Assembly (NCBI GenBank): GCA_905215855.1 | Contig: CAJMRT010000002.1 | Location: forward strand, 37,155-101,154 | Length of the DNA stretch: 64,000 bases | Reading direction: 5' to 3' | Source: an uncultured bacterium | Lineage (GTDB): Bacteria > Bacillota > Clostridia > Oscillospirales > Acutalibacteraceae | In this document: in pieces, positions 1 through 8,465 of the stretch | Numbering within the stretch: the stretch's first letter is position 1 | How the letters are laid out: the number at the start of each line of letters is the position of its first letter | Program-made: the position numbers and the translations under genes | The notes under the pieces: generated by a model | What the model was told of the DNA's origin: nothing | The model's database searches: none | Seen by the model: only the letters and a program-made list of their open reading frames with translations

Positions 1-4
1 ACCC

Positions 5-1015
5 TTATTCGTTGGAAGCCTTTGCAAATTCTTCAATCTTTGCATAAGCCTTGCCGCTGTCGATAATTTCGTTTGCAAGCTTTATGCCGTCCTGAATTGA
101 ATCTGCCTTGCCGCCTGTGCAAAGTCCGAGTGCGGCATTGAGAACAACGATATCACGCTTTGCGTCCTTAATTTCACCGCTGAGAATTTCTTTTGTGATT
201 TCAGCATTTTCTTTTCCGTCACCGCCCGCAAGGTCTTCGGGAGTGCAGAGTTTAAGACCGTAATCTTCGGGATTGAGAATGAATGTATTGAACTCGCCGT
301 TGTCAATCTCACACACCTTTGTTGTTGTTGTGAGAGTAACCTCGTCCATACCGTCCATGCCGTAGAAAACATAACCTTTCTTAACACCGAGGTTTGAGAA
401 AACCTGTGCAATCGGCTCAACAAGAGTCTCTGAATACACACCCGTTACCTGAAGATCTGCGCCTGCAGGGTTGGTGAGAGGGCCGAGAACATTGAAAATG
501 TTTCTGATTCCGATTTCCTTACGGACAGGACCTACATACTTCATTGATGAGTGATAGCCCTGTGCAAACATAAAGCAGATGCCTGCCTTGTTAAGAACCT
601 CTTCGCTCTTTTCGGGAGAGATATTAATGTTGATTCCGAGCTGTTCAAGACAGTCTGCCGAACCGCTTTTGCTTGACATTGAACGGTTGCCGTGCTTTGC
701 AACGGGGATTCCTGCGGCGGCAATTATAAATGCGGCTGTTGTTGAAATATTGAATGTGCCTGTGCCGTCGCCGCCTGTGCCGACGATATCGAGTACATCA
801 CGGTTAGGCTTGATGTGGAGTGCTTTTTCTCTCATAACCTGTGCGCTTGCGGTAATTTCATCAATTGTTTCACCCTTGATTCTCAAGGCTGTGAGATATG
901 CCGCCATCTGCGACTGCGTTGCTGTGTCTGAGAACATTTCGTCCATAACCTGTGCCGCCTCATCAAAAGTGAGGTCATTGCCTGCAACCAACTTTTTTAT
1001 TGCCTCTTTTATCAT
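5..1015 (-). CDS. trpD: Anthranilate phosphoribosyltransferase
   Basis: Transfers the phosphoribosyl group of PRPP to anthranilate, the second dedicated step of tryptophan synthesis, in the cytoplasm. The 336-residue length is normal for the family. A short helical N-terminal domain is followed by the glycine-rich PRPP loop GTGGDGTGT near residues 79-87, and KHGNRSMSSKSGSAD lies near residue 110. It is the third gene of a leftward trpE-trpG-trpD run, 21 bases after trpG, with AAAGGA upstream of the ATG. The gene is complete and ends 4 bases from the window edge, so further trp genes may follow outside. Control is expected from the T-box before trpE. Confidence 0.97.
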   Translation of the reverse strand: MIKEAIKKLVAGNDLTFDEAAQVMDEMFSDTATQSQMAAYLTALRIKGETIDEITASAQVMREKALHIKPNRDVLDIVGTGGDGTGTFNISTTAAFIIAAAGIPVAKHGNRSMSSKSGSADCLEQLGININISPEKSEEVLNKAGICFMFAQGYHSSMKYVGPVRKEIGIRNIFNVLGPLTNPAGADLQVTGVYSETLVEPIAQVFSNLGVKKGYVFYGMDGMDEVTLTTTTKVCEIDNGEFNTFILNPEDYGLKLCTPEDLAGGDGKENAEITKEILSGEIKDAKRDIVVLNAALGLCTGGKADSIQDGIKLANEIIDSGKAYAKIEEFAKASNE

Positions 1016-1036
1016 AAAACTTCAATCCTTTCCGTG

Positions 1037-1609
1037 TTATTTGCAAAGTGTAATAAAATTCTTTATCATTTCCATGCCGTGTGAGGTAAGAATTGATTCG
1101 GGGTGGAACTGCAATCCGTAAAGCTCAAAAGCCTTGTGCTTTACTCCCATAACCTCGCCGTCACGGTCTTCTGCAATTACCTCGAGTATGTCGGGAACCG
1201 TATCTCTTTTCGCAATCAGAGAATGATACCTTGCACCCTCAACAACCTTTGGAAGTCCGTTAAAAATTTTCTTGTCCGTGTCAACAATGATATCGCTCTT
1301 TTTGCCGTGCATAAGCTTTATTGCGTGGGCGATTGTTGCACCGTAAACCTCGCATATTGCCTGATGACCGAGGCAGATACCGAGAATCGGAAACTGTCCT
1401 GCAAGCTCCTTTATAACCGCCTCACATATTCCGGCATCTTTCGGATAGCCCGGACCGGGCGAAAGGATGATGTGGGAGGGAGCAAGCTTTTTGATTTCTT
1501 CAACTGTTATTTCATCGTTTCTTACAACCTTGATATCGGGATTTACGCTGCCGCAGAACTGCACAAGATTGTAGGTAAAGCTGTCGTAGTTATCAATAAA
1601 AAGTATCAT
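1037..1609 (-). CDS. trpG: Anthranilate synthase glutamine amidotransferase subunit
   Basis: Class I glutamine amidotransferase that releases ammonia from glutamine for TrpE. It has the expected length (190 residues), the PGPGYPKDAGI oxyanion segment, the nucleophilic cysteine in GICLGHQA (about C79) and the His-Glu pair in FHPES near residue 170. Its start overlaps the end of trpE by four bases (ATGA), so the two subunits are probably made in equal amounts. In some Firmicutes this subunit also serves folate synthesis (PabA). The trp context favours TrpG, but a dual role cannot be excluded. Confidence 0.95.
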   Translation of the reverse strand: MILFIDNYDSFTYNLVQFCGSVNPDIKVVRNDEITVEEIKKLAPSHIILSPGPGYPKDAGICEAVIKELAGQFPILGICLGHQAICEVYGATIAHAIKLMHGKKSDIIVDTDKKIFNGLPKVVEGARYHSLIAKRDTVPDILEVIAEDRDGEVMGVKHKAFELYGLQFHPESILTSHGMEMIKNFITLCK

Positions 1610-3066
1610 AAAGCGTTTACCTCCCCTGCATTTTTAACTGCATTCATAACAGCAAGAGCCTTGTTGTAGGTTTCCTCGTATTCGCTTTCGGGAATGCTGT
1701 CGGCTACAATGCCTGCGCCCGCCTGAACATAAACCTTGTCATTTTTCTTGACTGCCATTCTGATAGCGATACAGGTGTCGAGGTTGCCGTTGAAATCAAC
1801 ATATCCGAGTGCTCCGCCGTATACGCCTCTCGGAGTTCTTTCAAGCTCTTCAATGATTTCACAGGCTCTGATTTTCGGAGCACCCGAAAGTGTGCCGGCA
1901 GGGAGGAGTGATTCGATTGCGTCAAAGGCGTCAAGTCCGTCTTTAAGCTTGCCCTCAACCTCACTGCAAATGTGCATTATCTTTGAATATCGGAGAACCT
2001 CCTGATATTTTGTAACCTTAACCGAATTGAATTCGGAGATTTTTCCGATGTCGTTTCGTCCGAGGTCAACGAGCATATTATGCTCTGCAAGCTCCTTTTC
2101 ATCGTGGATAAGCTCGTCTGCAAGGGCATTGTCCTCTGCGTCTGTCTTACCTCTCGGGCGAGAACCTGCAATCGGGAATGTGTTAAGCACTCCGTTCTGA
2201 AGCTTTACAAGTGTTTCGGGAGAGGTGCTTATAATCTCGTCACCGTCAATTGACATATAAACCATATACGGTGACGGGTTTGTACTTCTCAACACTCTGT
2301 ATGCATTGATGAGAGAATTTTTGTAATCCGCCTCAAATCTTCTTGAAACAACACATTGGAAAATGTCGCCGTCAAAGATGTACTCCTTGGTTTTCTCAAC
2401 CATTTTGCAAAATTCTTCTTTTGAATATGTGCTTGTAAATTCAACATTCCCGTCACTCTCAAGCTTTGGAAGGGGTTCGGGAGATGTGATTGTTGAAATT
2501 ATCTCTGCAATATCTTTTTGGGCAAGTTCATACTGTGCCTTTGTGTCATTTGTTTTCATATTAACAATGATAATGATTTTTTCTTTAAGATGATCGTAGG
2601 CTATAATCTTGTCGAAAAGCATCATATCAAAATCGTTTGTATCTCCTCTTTTGAGCTTTAAAACAGGCTCTGCAACAGAAATCATTGCGTAACCGAAGTA
2701 GCCGACAAGACCGCCTGTGAACGGCGGAATGTCTTTGAAATGCGGAGTTTTGTAATCGGCAAGATACTCACGGAGAGCGTCATACGGCTTTGCTGTTTTA
2801 ACAACTCTTGCACCCTCGCCCGTAACCGTGAGAGTTCCGTTTTTGTACGAAAGCCTTGCCTTGGGGTTGAATCCGATGAATGAATACCTTGCCCACTTTT
2901 CACCGCCCTCGATACTTTCAAGAAGAAAGAATTTGTCGGATTTTCCTGCAATTTTTCTGAGCAGGTTAATCGGGGTAAATGCGTCAGCGTAGATTTCCTT
3001 GTAAATCGGAATAACGCTGTAATTGTCCTTGAGGTTCAATACCTCATCGTAAGACGGTTTAATCAT
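1606..3066 (-). CDS. trpE: Anthranilate synthase component I
   Basis: Chorismate-binding subunit that makes anthranilate with ammonia from TrpG. The protein has 486 residues, the usual length. The N-terminal domain carries LLES (about 48-51), the motif that binds tryptophan for feedback inhibition in TrpE and separates it from PabB. The C-terminal chorismate-binding domain has IAGSRPRG, DEKELAEHNMLVDLGRNDIG and GTLSGAPK. It ends in TGA within the ATGA overlap with trpG, which shows that TGA is an ordinary stop in this genome. It is first gene of the operon behind a Trp T-box. Confidence 0.97.
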   Translation of the reverse strand: MIKPSYDEVLNLKDNYSVIPIYKEIYADAFTPINLLRKIAGKSDKFFLLESIEGGEKWARYSFIGFNPKARLSYKNGTLTVTGEGARVVKTAKPYDALREYLADYKTPHFKDIPPFTGGLVGYFGYAMISVAEPVLKLKRGDTNDFDMMLFDKIIAYDHLKEKIIIIVNMKTNDTKAQYELAQKDIAEIISTITSPEPLPKLESDGNVEFTSTYSKEEFCKMVEKTKEYIFDGDIFQCVVSRRFEADYKNSLINAYRVLRSTNPSPYMVYMSIDGDEIISTSPETLVKLQNGVLNTFPIAGSRPRGKTDAEDNALADELIHDEKELAEHNMLVDLGRNDIGKISEFNSVKVTKYQEVLRYSKIMHICSEVEGKLKDGLDAFDAIESLLPAGTLSGAPKIRACEIIEELERTPRGVYGGALGYVDFNGNLDTCIAIRMAVKKNDKVYVQAGAGIVADSIPESEYEETYNKALAVMNAVKNAGEVNAL

Positions 3067-3106
3067 CGTACACCAACCTTTCTTTGGTAAAAGTTTTAAA
3101 CATAAA

Positions 3107-3385
3107 CAAAAAAGACCTTTGTCCCCACAAGGGACAAAAGTCTTGAAAAATCAACTTCTGCGGTACCACCCAAATTGACGATAAACGCCCGCTTTAACAG
3201 CATACTAACATATGCCTCTCACTTTAACGGTTGAGCTCCGTCGGAAACTACTTGCCAAAAGGCTTTCGGCCCGCCCTCACAAGTCCATTCGGCAAGTCCT
3301 CTGCTGTCAGCTTACACCAACCGCTGACTCTCTGAAAGCTTTGGAAAAACCTACTATTCTTGCTCACAGGTTTTTTCTATATGAA
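3107..3385 (-). promoter_or_regulatory. T-box leader, tryptophan type, upstream of trpE
   Basis: On the minus strand the leader has a Stem I base formed by AAACCTG and its partner, the AGAGAG/GGTTGGTG distal elements, and a specifier region GAATGGACTTG whose TGG (3287-3285) is a tryptophan codon. The hallmark T-box GGGTGGTACCGCAGA is at 3171-3157. A GC-rich terminator stem (3144-3107) follows, ending in a run of T before the trpE ribosome site. In this family, uncharged tRNA pairs with the specifier and the T-box, so the antiterminator forms and the operon is read. The structure was read by eye, but the motifs are in the right order. Confidence 0.95.
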
Positions 3386-3389
3386 ATAT

Positions 3390-3418
3390 ATTATATGACT
3401 GTATTTTTGATTTGTCAA
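3390..3418 (-). promoter_or_regulatory. trp operon promoter
   Basis: Perfect sigma-A consensus on the minus strand: TTGACA at 3418-3413, a 17-base spacer and TATAAT at 3395-3390, just upstream of the T-box leader. Confidence 0.9.
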
Positions 3419-3435
3419 CATTTTTTTGCGGTAAA

Positions 3436-4788
3436 TCAAAAATTCTGTTTGAGAAACTCAACAATGTTTTCAAACTGCATTGAATGTGATGCCTTAACAA
3501 GCACAACATCTCCGCTTTTAATTGTTTTAAGAATTTCGGGTTTTGCATCTTCGATTGTGTCAAACGCTTTGCCGTCTGCACCTTTTGCAAGCTCCTTTGC
3601 AAGCTCGCCTACGGTTATAACCGTGCCGATGCCCTTTGATTTTGCATAAACACCCGTGTCAAAGTGGAGTTTCAATTCCTCACTTCCGAGCTCCTTCATA
3701 TCGCCGAGGATTGCAACCTTTCTGCCGTCAAGGTTTGAGAGTGTGTCAAGAGATGCTCTGACGGATGTCGGATTTGCGTTGTAGCAATCGTCAATGATTT
3801 TGATTTTGCCTGTATTGATAACATTTGCACGGCTGCCTACTGTTTTGTACGAGGCAACACCGTTTGCAATTTCTTCATCGGTAAGTCCGAGAAGCTTGCC
3901 TGCGGCAGCAGCCGCAAGAGCATTTGTCACCATATATGTGCCGATTGCAGGAATTTCAACATCAATATTATTATTGTCAAAACAGAGTGTTGCAAGAACC
4001 TTGCCGTCACCGCTGTTTTTTATATTCTTTGCGAAAAAATCGTTCTTTTCGTCAAGTCCGAAGAAAACAGGCTTTTTGCCGTTTACGGTCTTAACGGTTG
4101 AAAGCTTATCGTCATCGCCGTTGAGAATGAAATCTGCATTTTCACGGGCATTTTTGAACATTTCTGTTTTAGCCTTGAGAACACCATCACGGTCGCCGAG
4201 ATTTTCAAGATGACATTCACCGATGATTGTAAGCACGCAGATTGTGGGCTGAACCATTTCGGAAAGTCTTGTCATTTCACCGAAATCGGAAATACCCATT
4301 TCGATAACAGCCGCCTCGGTATCCTCGGGCATTGAAAGAAGTGTTAGCGGAACACCAAGCTCGTTATTGAGATTGCCTTGTGTTTTGTGGGTTTTGAACT
4401 TCTGTGAAAGAACGGCATAGAGCATTTCTTTTGTAGAGGTTTTTCCGACGCTGCCCGAAATTCCGATAACGGGAATGTCGAATTTTTCTCTGTATGCCTT
4501 GCCGATTTTCTTAACGGCATCAAGTGTTGATGGAACGACTATGCAAGGCTTTGTCGCATTTTCGGGAGCTTTCTCGCACAATGCACACACAGCACCCTGC
4601 GCAAAGCATTTTTCGATAAAATCGTGACCGTCAACACGCTCGCCCTTTATGGCAAGAAACAGACTTCCGTTCTTCACCTGTCGGCTGTCACGCTCAACAG
4701 AGGTTATTTTTGTGTTTTTAAGCGATTCGTCGCCGACATATTCGCCGTTGCAAGCTTTTGCGATTTCGGCAAGAGTAAAGTCTTTCAT
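3436..4788 (-). CDS. murF: UDP-MurNAc-tripeptide:D-Ala-D-Ala ligase
   Basis: Adds the D-alanyl-D-alanine dipeptide to the UDP-MurNAc tripeptide, the last cytoplasmic step of peptidoglycan precursor synthesis. The 450-residue protein has the three Mur-ligase domains: an N-terminal substrate domain (SVERDSRQVKNGSLFLAI), a central ATPase with GSVGKTSTKE at about 112-121, and a C-terminal domain with DDCYNANPTSV. It starts at ATG with AGAGG upstream, 12 bases after ddl, whose product is its substrate. The pair is probably co-transcribed from the promoter before ddl. Confidence 0.97.
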   Translation of the reverse strand: MKDFTLAEIAKACNGEYVGDESLKNTKITSVERDSRQVKNGSLFLAIKGERVDGHDFIEKCFAQGAVCALCEKAPENATKPCIVVPSTLDAVKKIGKAYREKFDIPVIGISGSVGKTSTKEMLYAVLSQKFKTHKTQGNLNNELGVPLTLLSMPEDTEAAVIEMGISDFGEMTRLSEMVQPTICVLTIIGECHLENLGDRDGVLKAKTEMFKNARENADFILNGDDDKLSTVKTVNGKKPVFFGLDEKNDFFAKNIKNSGDGKVLATLCFDNNNIDVEIPAIGTYMVTNALAAAAAGKLLGLTDEEIANGVASYKTVGSRANVINTGKIKIIDDCYNANPTSVRASLDTLSNLDGRKVAILGDMKELGSEELKLHFDTGVYAKSKGIGTVITVGELAKELAKGADGKAFDTIEDAKPEILKTIKSGDVVLVKASHSMQFENIVEFLKQNF

Positions 4789-4800
4789 ACTAACCTCTTA

Positions 4801-5868
4801 TTAAAAATCAGATTTTTCTTCGGGATATTTTGCAAGTGAGATTTCGATAATCTTTTCGCACAAATCTGGGTAGCTTACGCCCTCTGCGGCAGCCTCCTGC
4901 GGAAGCAGACTGATCGGCGTCATACCGGGGAGTGTGTTTGCCTCAAGGCAGTATGTAAAACCGCCCTTGTCAAGAAGAAAGTCGATTCGTGCATAGCTTT
5001 CAAGGTGAAGTGCCTCGTATGCCTCAACAGCCGCCTTGCGGAGCTTTTTATCGGTTTCTTCGTCAATGTCTGCCGGACAGGTTTCAACTGTTGCGCCTGC
5101 CTGATATTTTGCGGCATAATCGTACATTCCCGACTTAGGAGCAATCTCAATCGGCGGAAGTGCCTTGCCGCCGATAAGACCGACGGAAAATTCTCTGCCT
5201 GTTACGAACTGCTCAACAACAATTTCGTCCTCATATTTGAGAGCCTCTTTAACAGCCTTTTTATACTGATCTGCATTCTCCACCTTTGAAACGCCTACGC
5301 TTGAACCGCCCGAGCATGGCTTAACGATGCACGGGAACATATTCCATGCAAGAGCGTCCTTTTCGTTCTTGTAAAGTTCACCTGACGGAGTGTTGATATT
5401 CTTCTGCATAAACACGCTCTTTGTAAGACCTTTGTTCATTGCAAGCGCAGAACCGAGATATCCCGAACCTGTGTACTTGATTCCGAACAAATCAAGCGTT
5501 GCCTGTAACTGACCGTTTTCACCCTCACCGCCGTGAAGTGCAAGGAAGGTAATGTCTGCCTCGGCGCAGATTTCAATTACATTTCTGCCGATATAGCGTG
5601 ATGTTTTGTCAAGGCGATTTTCCTTTGCCTCTTTGATATTTGTGATTGTATTTTCAACATCGTCACCGATTGAATTTCCGTCGGTAAAGCTGTAGTTCTG
5701 CTTGAAAAGTGCGTCAATGTCACAGATGTTTTCCTCATAGCCCATAAATACATCAAGCAAAACAACCTCGTGTCCCTTGCTTCTGAGAGCCTCGGCAACA
5801 AGTGTGCCTGATGAAATTGAAACTTCACGCTCTGTGCTCAGTCCGCCTGCAAGAACAACTATTCTCAT
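4801..5868 (-). CDS. ddl: D-alanine--D-alanine ligase
   Basis: ATP-grasp ligase that makes the D-Ala-D-Ala dipeptide used by MurF. It has 355 residues, the N-terminal VVLAGGLSTEREVSISSG start typical of Ddl, an ATP-grasp centre (PCIVKPCSGGSSVGVSK), a substrate loop with EQFVTGREFSVGL, and metal-binding YCLEANTLPGMTPISLLPQ near the C-terminus. A GAGGGAG ribosome site precedes the ATG. A stretch near residues 60-90 (DGNSIGDDVENTITN) is somewhat longer than in many homologues. The resistance type (Ala versus Ser or Lac at the second position) cannot be settled by eye, but nothing suggests VanA-like D-lactate use. Confidence 0.96.
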   Translation of the reverse strand: MRIVVLAGGLSTEREVSISSGTLVAEALRSKGHEVVLLDVFMGYEENICDIDALFKQNYSFTDGNSIGDDVENTITNIKEAKENRLDKTSRYIGRNVIEICAEADITFLALHGGEGENGQLQATLDLFGIKYTGSGYLGSALAMNKGLTKSVFMQKNINTPSGELYKNEKDALAWNMFPCIVKPCSGGSSVGVSKVENADQYKKAVKEALKYEDEIVVEQFVTGREFSVGLIGGKALPPIEIAPKSGMYDYAAKYQAGATVETCPADIDEETDKKLRKAAVEAYEALHLESYARIDFLLDKGGFTYCLEANTLPGMTPISLLPQEAAAEGVSYPDLCEKIIEISLAKYPEEKSDF

Positions 5869-5968
5869 ATATATTTCTCCCTCTGAAATGTTTTGTTTCT
5901 ATTTTTATTTCTTTATTCTCTTTAACTCTGTCAGTCTGTTACCTTTTTGAAACAAGACTGTAACCTAT

Positions 5969-5997
5969 ATTATAATATTTTATTTATCCGATTGCAA
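5969..5997 (-). promoter_or_regulatory. ddl-murF promoter
   Basis: Minus strand TTGCAA (5997-5992), a 17-base spacer and TATAAT (5974-5969), about 100 bases before the ddl start. Confidence 0.65.
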
Positions 5998-6327
5998 GCA
6001 AAAAAGCAAATTTGTAGAACAGGGTATCATCATACTGTTTTGCCGTTTAAAAATTGTATAATATTCAGATTTACGGCTTTCAACTCCGTGAAACGATATG
6101 TGAATAAATGTGTTGAAAATGTTAATAATTTGCTCCTGTTATTCACAATACACCGATATTCGGATAATGTTATGCAAATTTGGATAGCTACATTCCGTGG
6201 ATGAATAATTATAAATTTTAGTCCGTGTTTTTTCATAATGGGCGGTATTGTATAGAAAAGGGTTTGTGTTATACAATATTAATTGAAAAAGCAAACCAAA
6301 AAACCGACTTAAATAAGGATGTAAAAA
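5998..6327. other. AT-rich divergent intergenic region with inverted repeat
   Basis: No gene is seen here. The region separates leftward ddl from the rightward acyl-CoA synthetase. It contains a 9-bp perfect inverted repeat, TATTGTATA (6246-6254) and TATACAATA (6270-6278), which sits where the promoter of the synthetase should be: TTGTAT at 6249 and TACAAT at 6272, with a spacer near 17-18. It may be an operator or a coincidence of promoter elements. The remaining bases are AT-rich with no further structure I can defend. Confidence 0.5.
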
Positions 6328-7974
6328 ATGCAATTATACAAAAATTTCTGTAAAGAAACTACCGATGAAAACGGAAAACTGACAAGCTTTGAACTTGTGT
6401 TTCCCGAAAACTATAATTTTGGCTATGATGTTGTTGACAAAATGGCAGAGCTTGTGCCGAATGACACGGCAGTTGTGTGGACAAATCCCGAAAAAGAGGA
6501 AAAGATTTTCACATACTCCGACATCAGCAGACTGAGCAACAAGGCTGCAAATGTTTTCAGAAATCACGGCATTAAAAAGGGTGACAAGGTTCTTGTTATT
6601 CTGAAACGAAACTACGAATACTGGTATGTTGCCCCTGCACTCCACAAGCTGGGTGCGGTTATTATTCCCGCAACAAATCTTCTGACTCAAAGCGACATTT
6701 CGTATCGTGTTAACACGGCAGGAATAAAGGCGGCTGTCTGCACTCCCGATGAAACTACTGCCGAAGATATACTTGCGGTTGCATCTCAGCCGAACACGCT
6801 TGAAACCGTTTTTGTTCCGAGAAGACAGATTTTCGGTGCGGTTGATTTTACAAAAGAGGTTGAAAACGCTCCCGATACCCTTGAAAGAGTTGAAACAAAA
6901 GCAGAAGAGCCTATGGTAATTTACTTTACCTCAGGCACAACAGGCTATCCTAAGGCTGTTGAGCACAATCATATCTACACACTCGGACACATTATCACGG
7001 CAAAATACTGGCAATGTGTAAAAGACGGCGGACTTCACCTCACCGTTGCCGAAACAGGCTGGGCAAAAGCGTCATGGGGCAAAATCTACGGTCAATGGCT
7101 CTGCGGTTCAGCCGTTATGGTCTATGACTTTGACAAATTCTCTCCGGGCAAGCTGTTGCGTATAATGGAAAAGTACAAGGTTACAACCTTCTGCGCACCG
7201 CCGACAGTTTACAGATACTTCATTAAAAGAGGTATGGACAAGTACGACCTTTCTGCACTTTCTCACCTTACGACAGCAGGCGAGGCACTCAACAATGAAG
7301 TTTTTGAAGAGGTGTTTAAGCAGACGGGAATTGAACTTTGCGAGGGCTTCGGTCAAACCGAGTCGGTTCTTATGCTTGCAAATCTCAAAGGTGACAAGGC
7401 GATTGCAGGCTCAATGGGCAAGCCTACTCCGCTTTATGATGTACGAATTGTTGACGATGAATGCAACGAGGTTAAGCAGGGTGAGGTCGGCGAAGTTGTT
7501 GTATTCCCCCCAAAGGACAGAAAACAGCACGGAATTTTCATCACATACTATAACAATGAAGAATTGTACGAAAAGGTGTGGCGGCACGGTGTTTATCACA
7601 CGGGCGATACGGCATATAAGGATGAGAACGGATATTTCTGGTATGTCGGCAGAGCCGATGACCTTATCAAAACAAGAGGCTTCAGAGTAGGTCCGTTTGA
7701 AGTTGAAAATGTTCTTATGCAATATCCGAATGTGCTTGAATGTGCGGTTATAGGTGTTCCGGACAAAGACAGAGGTCAGGCAATTAAGGCGATTGTCAAA
7801 ATGACAGACGGCGCACCGCATGATAAGGAGCTTGAAAACAAAATCAAAACCTTCTGCAACAAGCGTATGGCGAGCTACAAGTGGATTCAGCACCTTGAAA
7901 TTGTCGATGAATTTCCAAAAACAATCAGCGGAAAAATCAAGAGAACGGATTTAAGAGAAAATCACAAAGCATAA
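6328..7974 (+). CDS. AMP-forming acyl-CoA synthetase (medium-chain/ACSM-like)
   Basis: Member of the ANL superfamily that activates a carboxylic acid to an acyl-adenylate and then to an acyl-CoA. The 548-residue protein has the P-loop-like YFTSGTTGYPKAVEH, the adenylate-binding GEALNNEVFE...GFGQTE region, the hinge motif YHTGDTAYKDENGYFWYVGR, and the C-terminal catalytic lysine in KTISGKIKR. The AETGWAKASWGKIYGQW stretch resembles medium-chain and branched acyl-CoA synthetases rather than acetyl-CoA synthetase. The substrate cannot be given from sequence. It stands alone on the plus strand with a terminator behind it; AAGGATG precedes the ATG. Confidence 0.9.
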   Translation: MQLYKNFCKETTDENGKLTSFELVFPENYNFGYDVVDKMAELVPNDTAVVWTNPEKEEKIFTYSDISRLSNKAANVFRNHGIKKGDKVLVILKRNYEYWYVAPALHKLGAVIIPATNLLTQSDISYRVNTAGIKAAVCTPDETTAEDILAVASQPNTLETVFVPRRQIFGAVDFTKEVENAPDTLERVETKAEEPMVIYFTSGTTGYPKAVEHNHIYTLGHIITAKYWQCVKDGGLHLTVAETGWAKASWGKIYGQWLCGSAVMVYDFDKFSPGKLLRIMEKYKVTTFCAPPTVYRYFIKRGMDKYDLSALSHLTTAGEALNNEVFEEVFKQTGIELCEGFGQTESVLMLANLKGDKAIAGSMGKPTPLYDVRIVDDECNEVKQGEVGEVVVFPPKDRKQHGIFITYYNNEELYEKVWRHGVYHTGDTAYKDENGYFWYVGRADDLIKTRGFRVGPFEVENVLMQYPNVLECAVIGVPDKDRGQAIKAIVKMTDGAPHDKELENKIKTFCNKRMASYKWIQHLEIVDEFPKTISGKIKRTDLRENHKA

Positions 7975-7977
7975 AAT

Positions 7978-8011
7978 AAAGGCAATCTTACGGTAAAGTA
8001 TGATTGCCTTT
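7978..8011 (+). terminator. Terminator after acyl-CoA synthetase
   Basis: Stem AAAGGCAATC / GATTGCCTTT with a 14-base loop, followed by TGTTATC. It starts 4 bases after the stop codon. Confidence 0.75.
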
Positions 8012-8123
8012 GTTATCATAATTTTGTTGTAAATTGGTATCAGTTGCGTGATACGACTTCACTTGAACATAAATAACATATTTGATATAATCACTCTGTA
8101 AGGAAATGGTGGCGGCTGTCCAG

Positions 8124-8184
8124 TCTGAAATATAGTCGTATCTCGTTGTGCATAAATGCACTTCCTTATACTCGTTATTTCAGA
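8124..8184. repeat. Inverted repeat in leader of tiny ORF element
   Basis: TCTGAAATA (8124-8132) and TATTTCAGA (8176-8184) are perfect complements flanking 43 bases. The right arm runs into the 57-bp repeat at 8178-8234. It could fold the leader of the tiny ORF at 8255, or it could mark the boundary of a small element. Confidence 0.5.
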
Positions 8185-8234
8185 CAGCGCTATGCTCCCT
8201 TTTTCCGCCACTGGCGGCGGTCGCAAGACTACCC
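8178..8234 (+). repeat. 57-bp repeat, copy A
   Basis: Nearly identical (3 differences in 57 bases) to 39763-39819. It starts TTTCAGACAGCGCT, contains a pyrimidine tract, then the GC-rich palindrome CCGCCACTGGCGG, then GGTCGCAAGACTACCC. It lies directly upstream of a tiny hydrophobic ORF and is not part of any recognisable gene. Confidence 0.85.
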
Positions 8235-8254
8235 TTATGAAAGGGGGTGTTTGC

Positions 8255-8317
8255 GTGGAATACATAATCTGTTTTACTTTGTTAGTAACTATTATAGTTT
8301 TATGCATAAAGAAATAA
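8255..8317 (+). CDS. Tiny hydrophobic peptide ORF (possible type I toxin-like)
   Basis: An ORF of 20 codons starts at GTG 8255 behind a strong AAGGGGG site and reads MEYIICFTLLVTIIVLCIKK. A longer reading from ATG 8237 gives 26 codons. It is one hydrophobic segment with a two-lysine tail, the form of type I toxin-antitoxin or holin-like peptides. The site AAGGG (8242-8246) can pair with CCCTT just upstream, so translation may be occluded. A hairpin (CTGTA/TACAG, extended by CGC/GCG) overlaps the stop region. I recognise the shape, not a specific family. An antisense RNA was not found with confidence. Confidence 0.5.
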   Translation: MEYIICFTLLVTIIVLCIKK

Positions 8318-8465
8318 CCGCCCTGTACTGCAATACAGAGCGATTTTGAAATAATAAATCCCAATTGCGAAACAGCTCAAGCCGTTTCCTTACTTATATA
8401 TTAACATCAATTTTTAATTATGTCAATCTGTTTCGGTGTGTGTTTTTGCATACCGAATTTTTATT

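Noticed and set aside
579..1121. Plus-strand open frame of 180 codons across trpD and trpG
   Set aside because: Opposite-strand shadow of conserved genes; no ribosome site or family resemblance.
8059..8364. Minus-strand frame of 101 codons across the repeat element
   Set aside because: Runs through hairpins and the tiny ORF, has no ribosome site, and the product has no recognisable domain.
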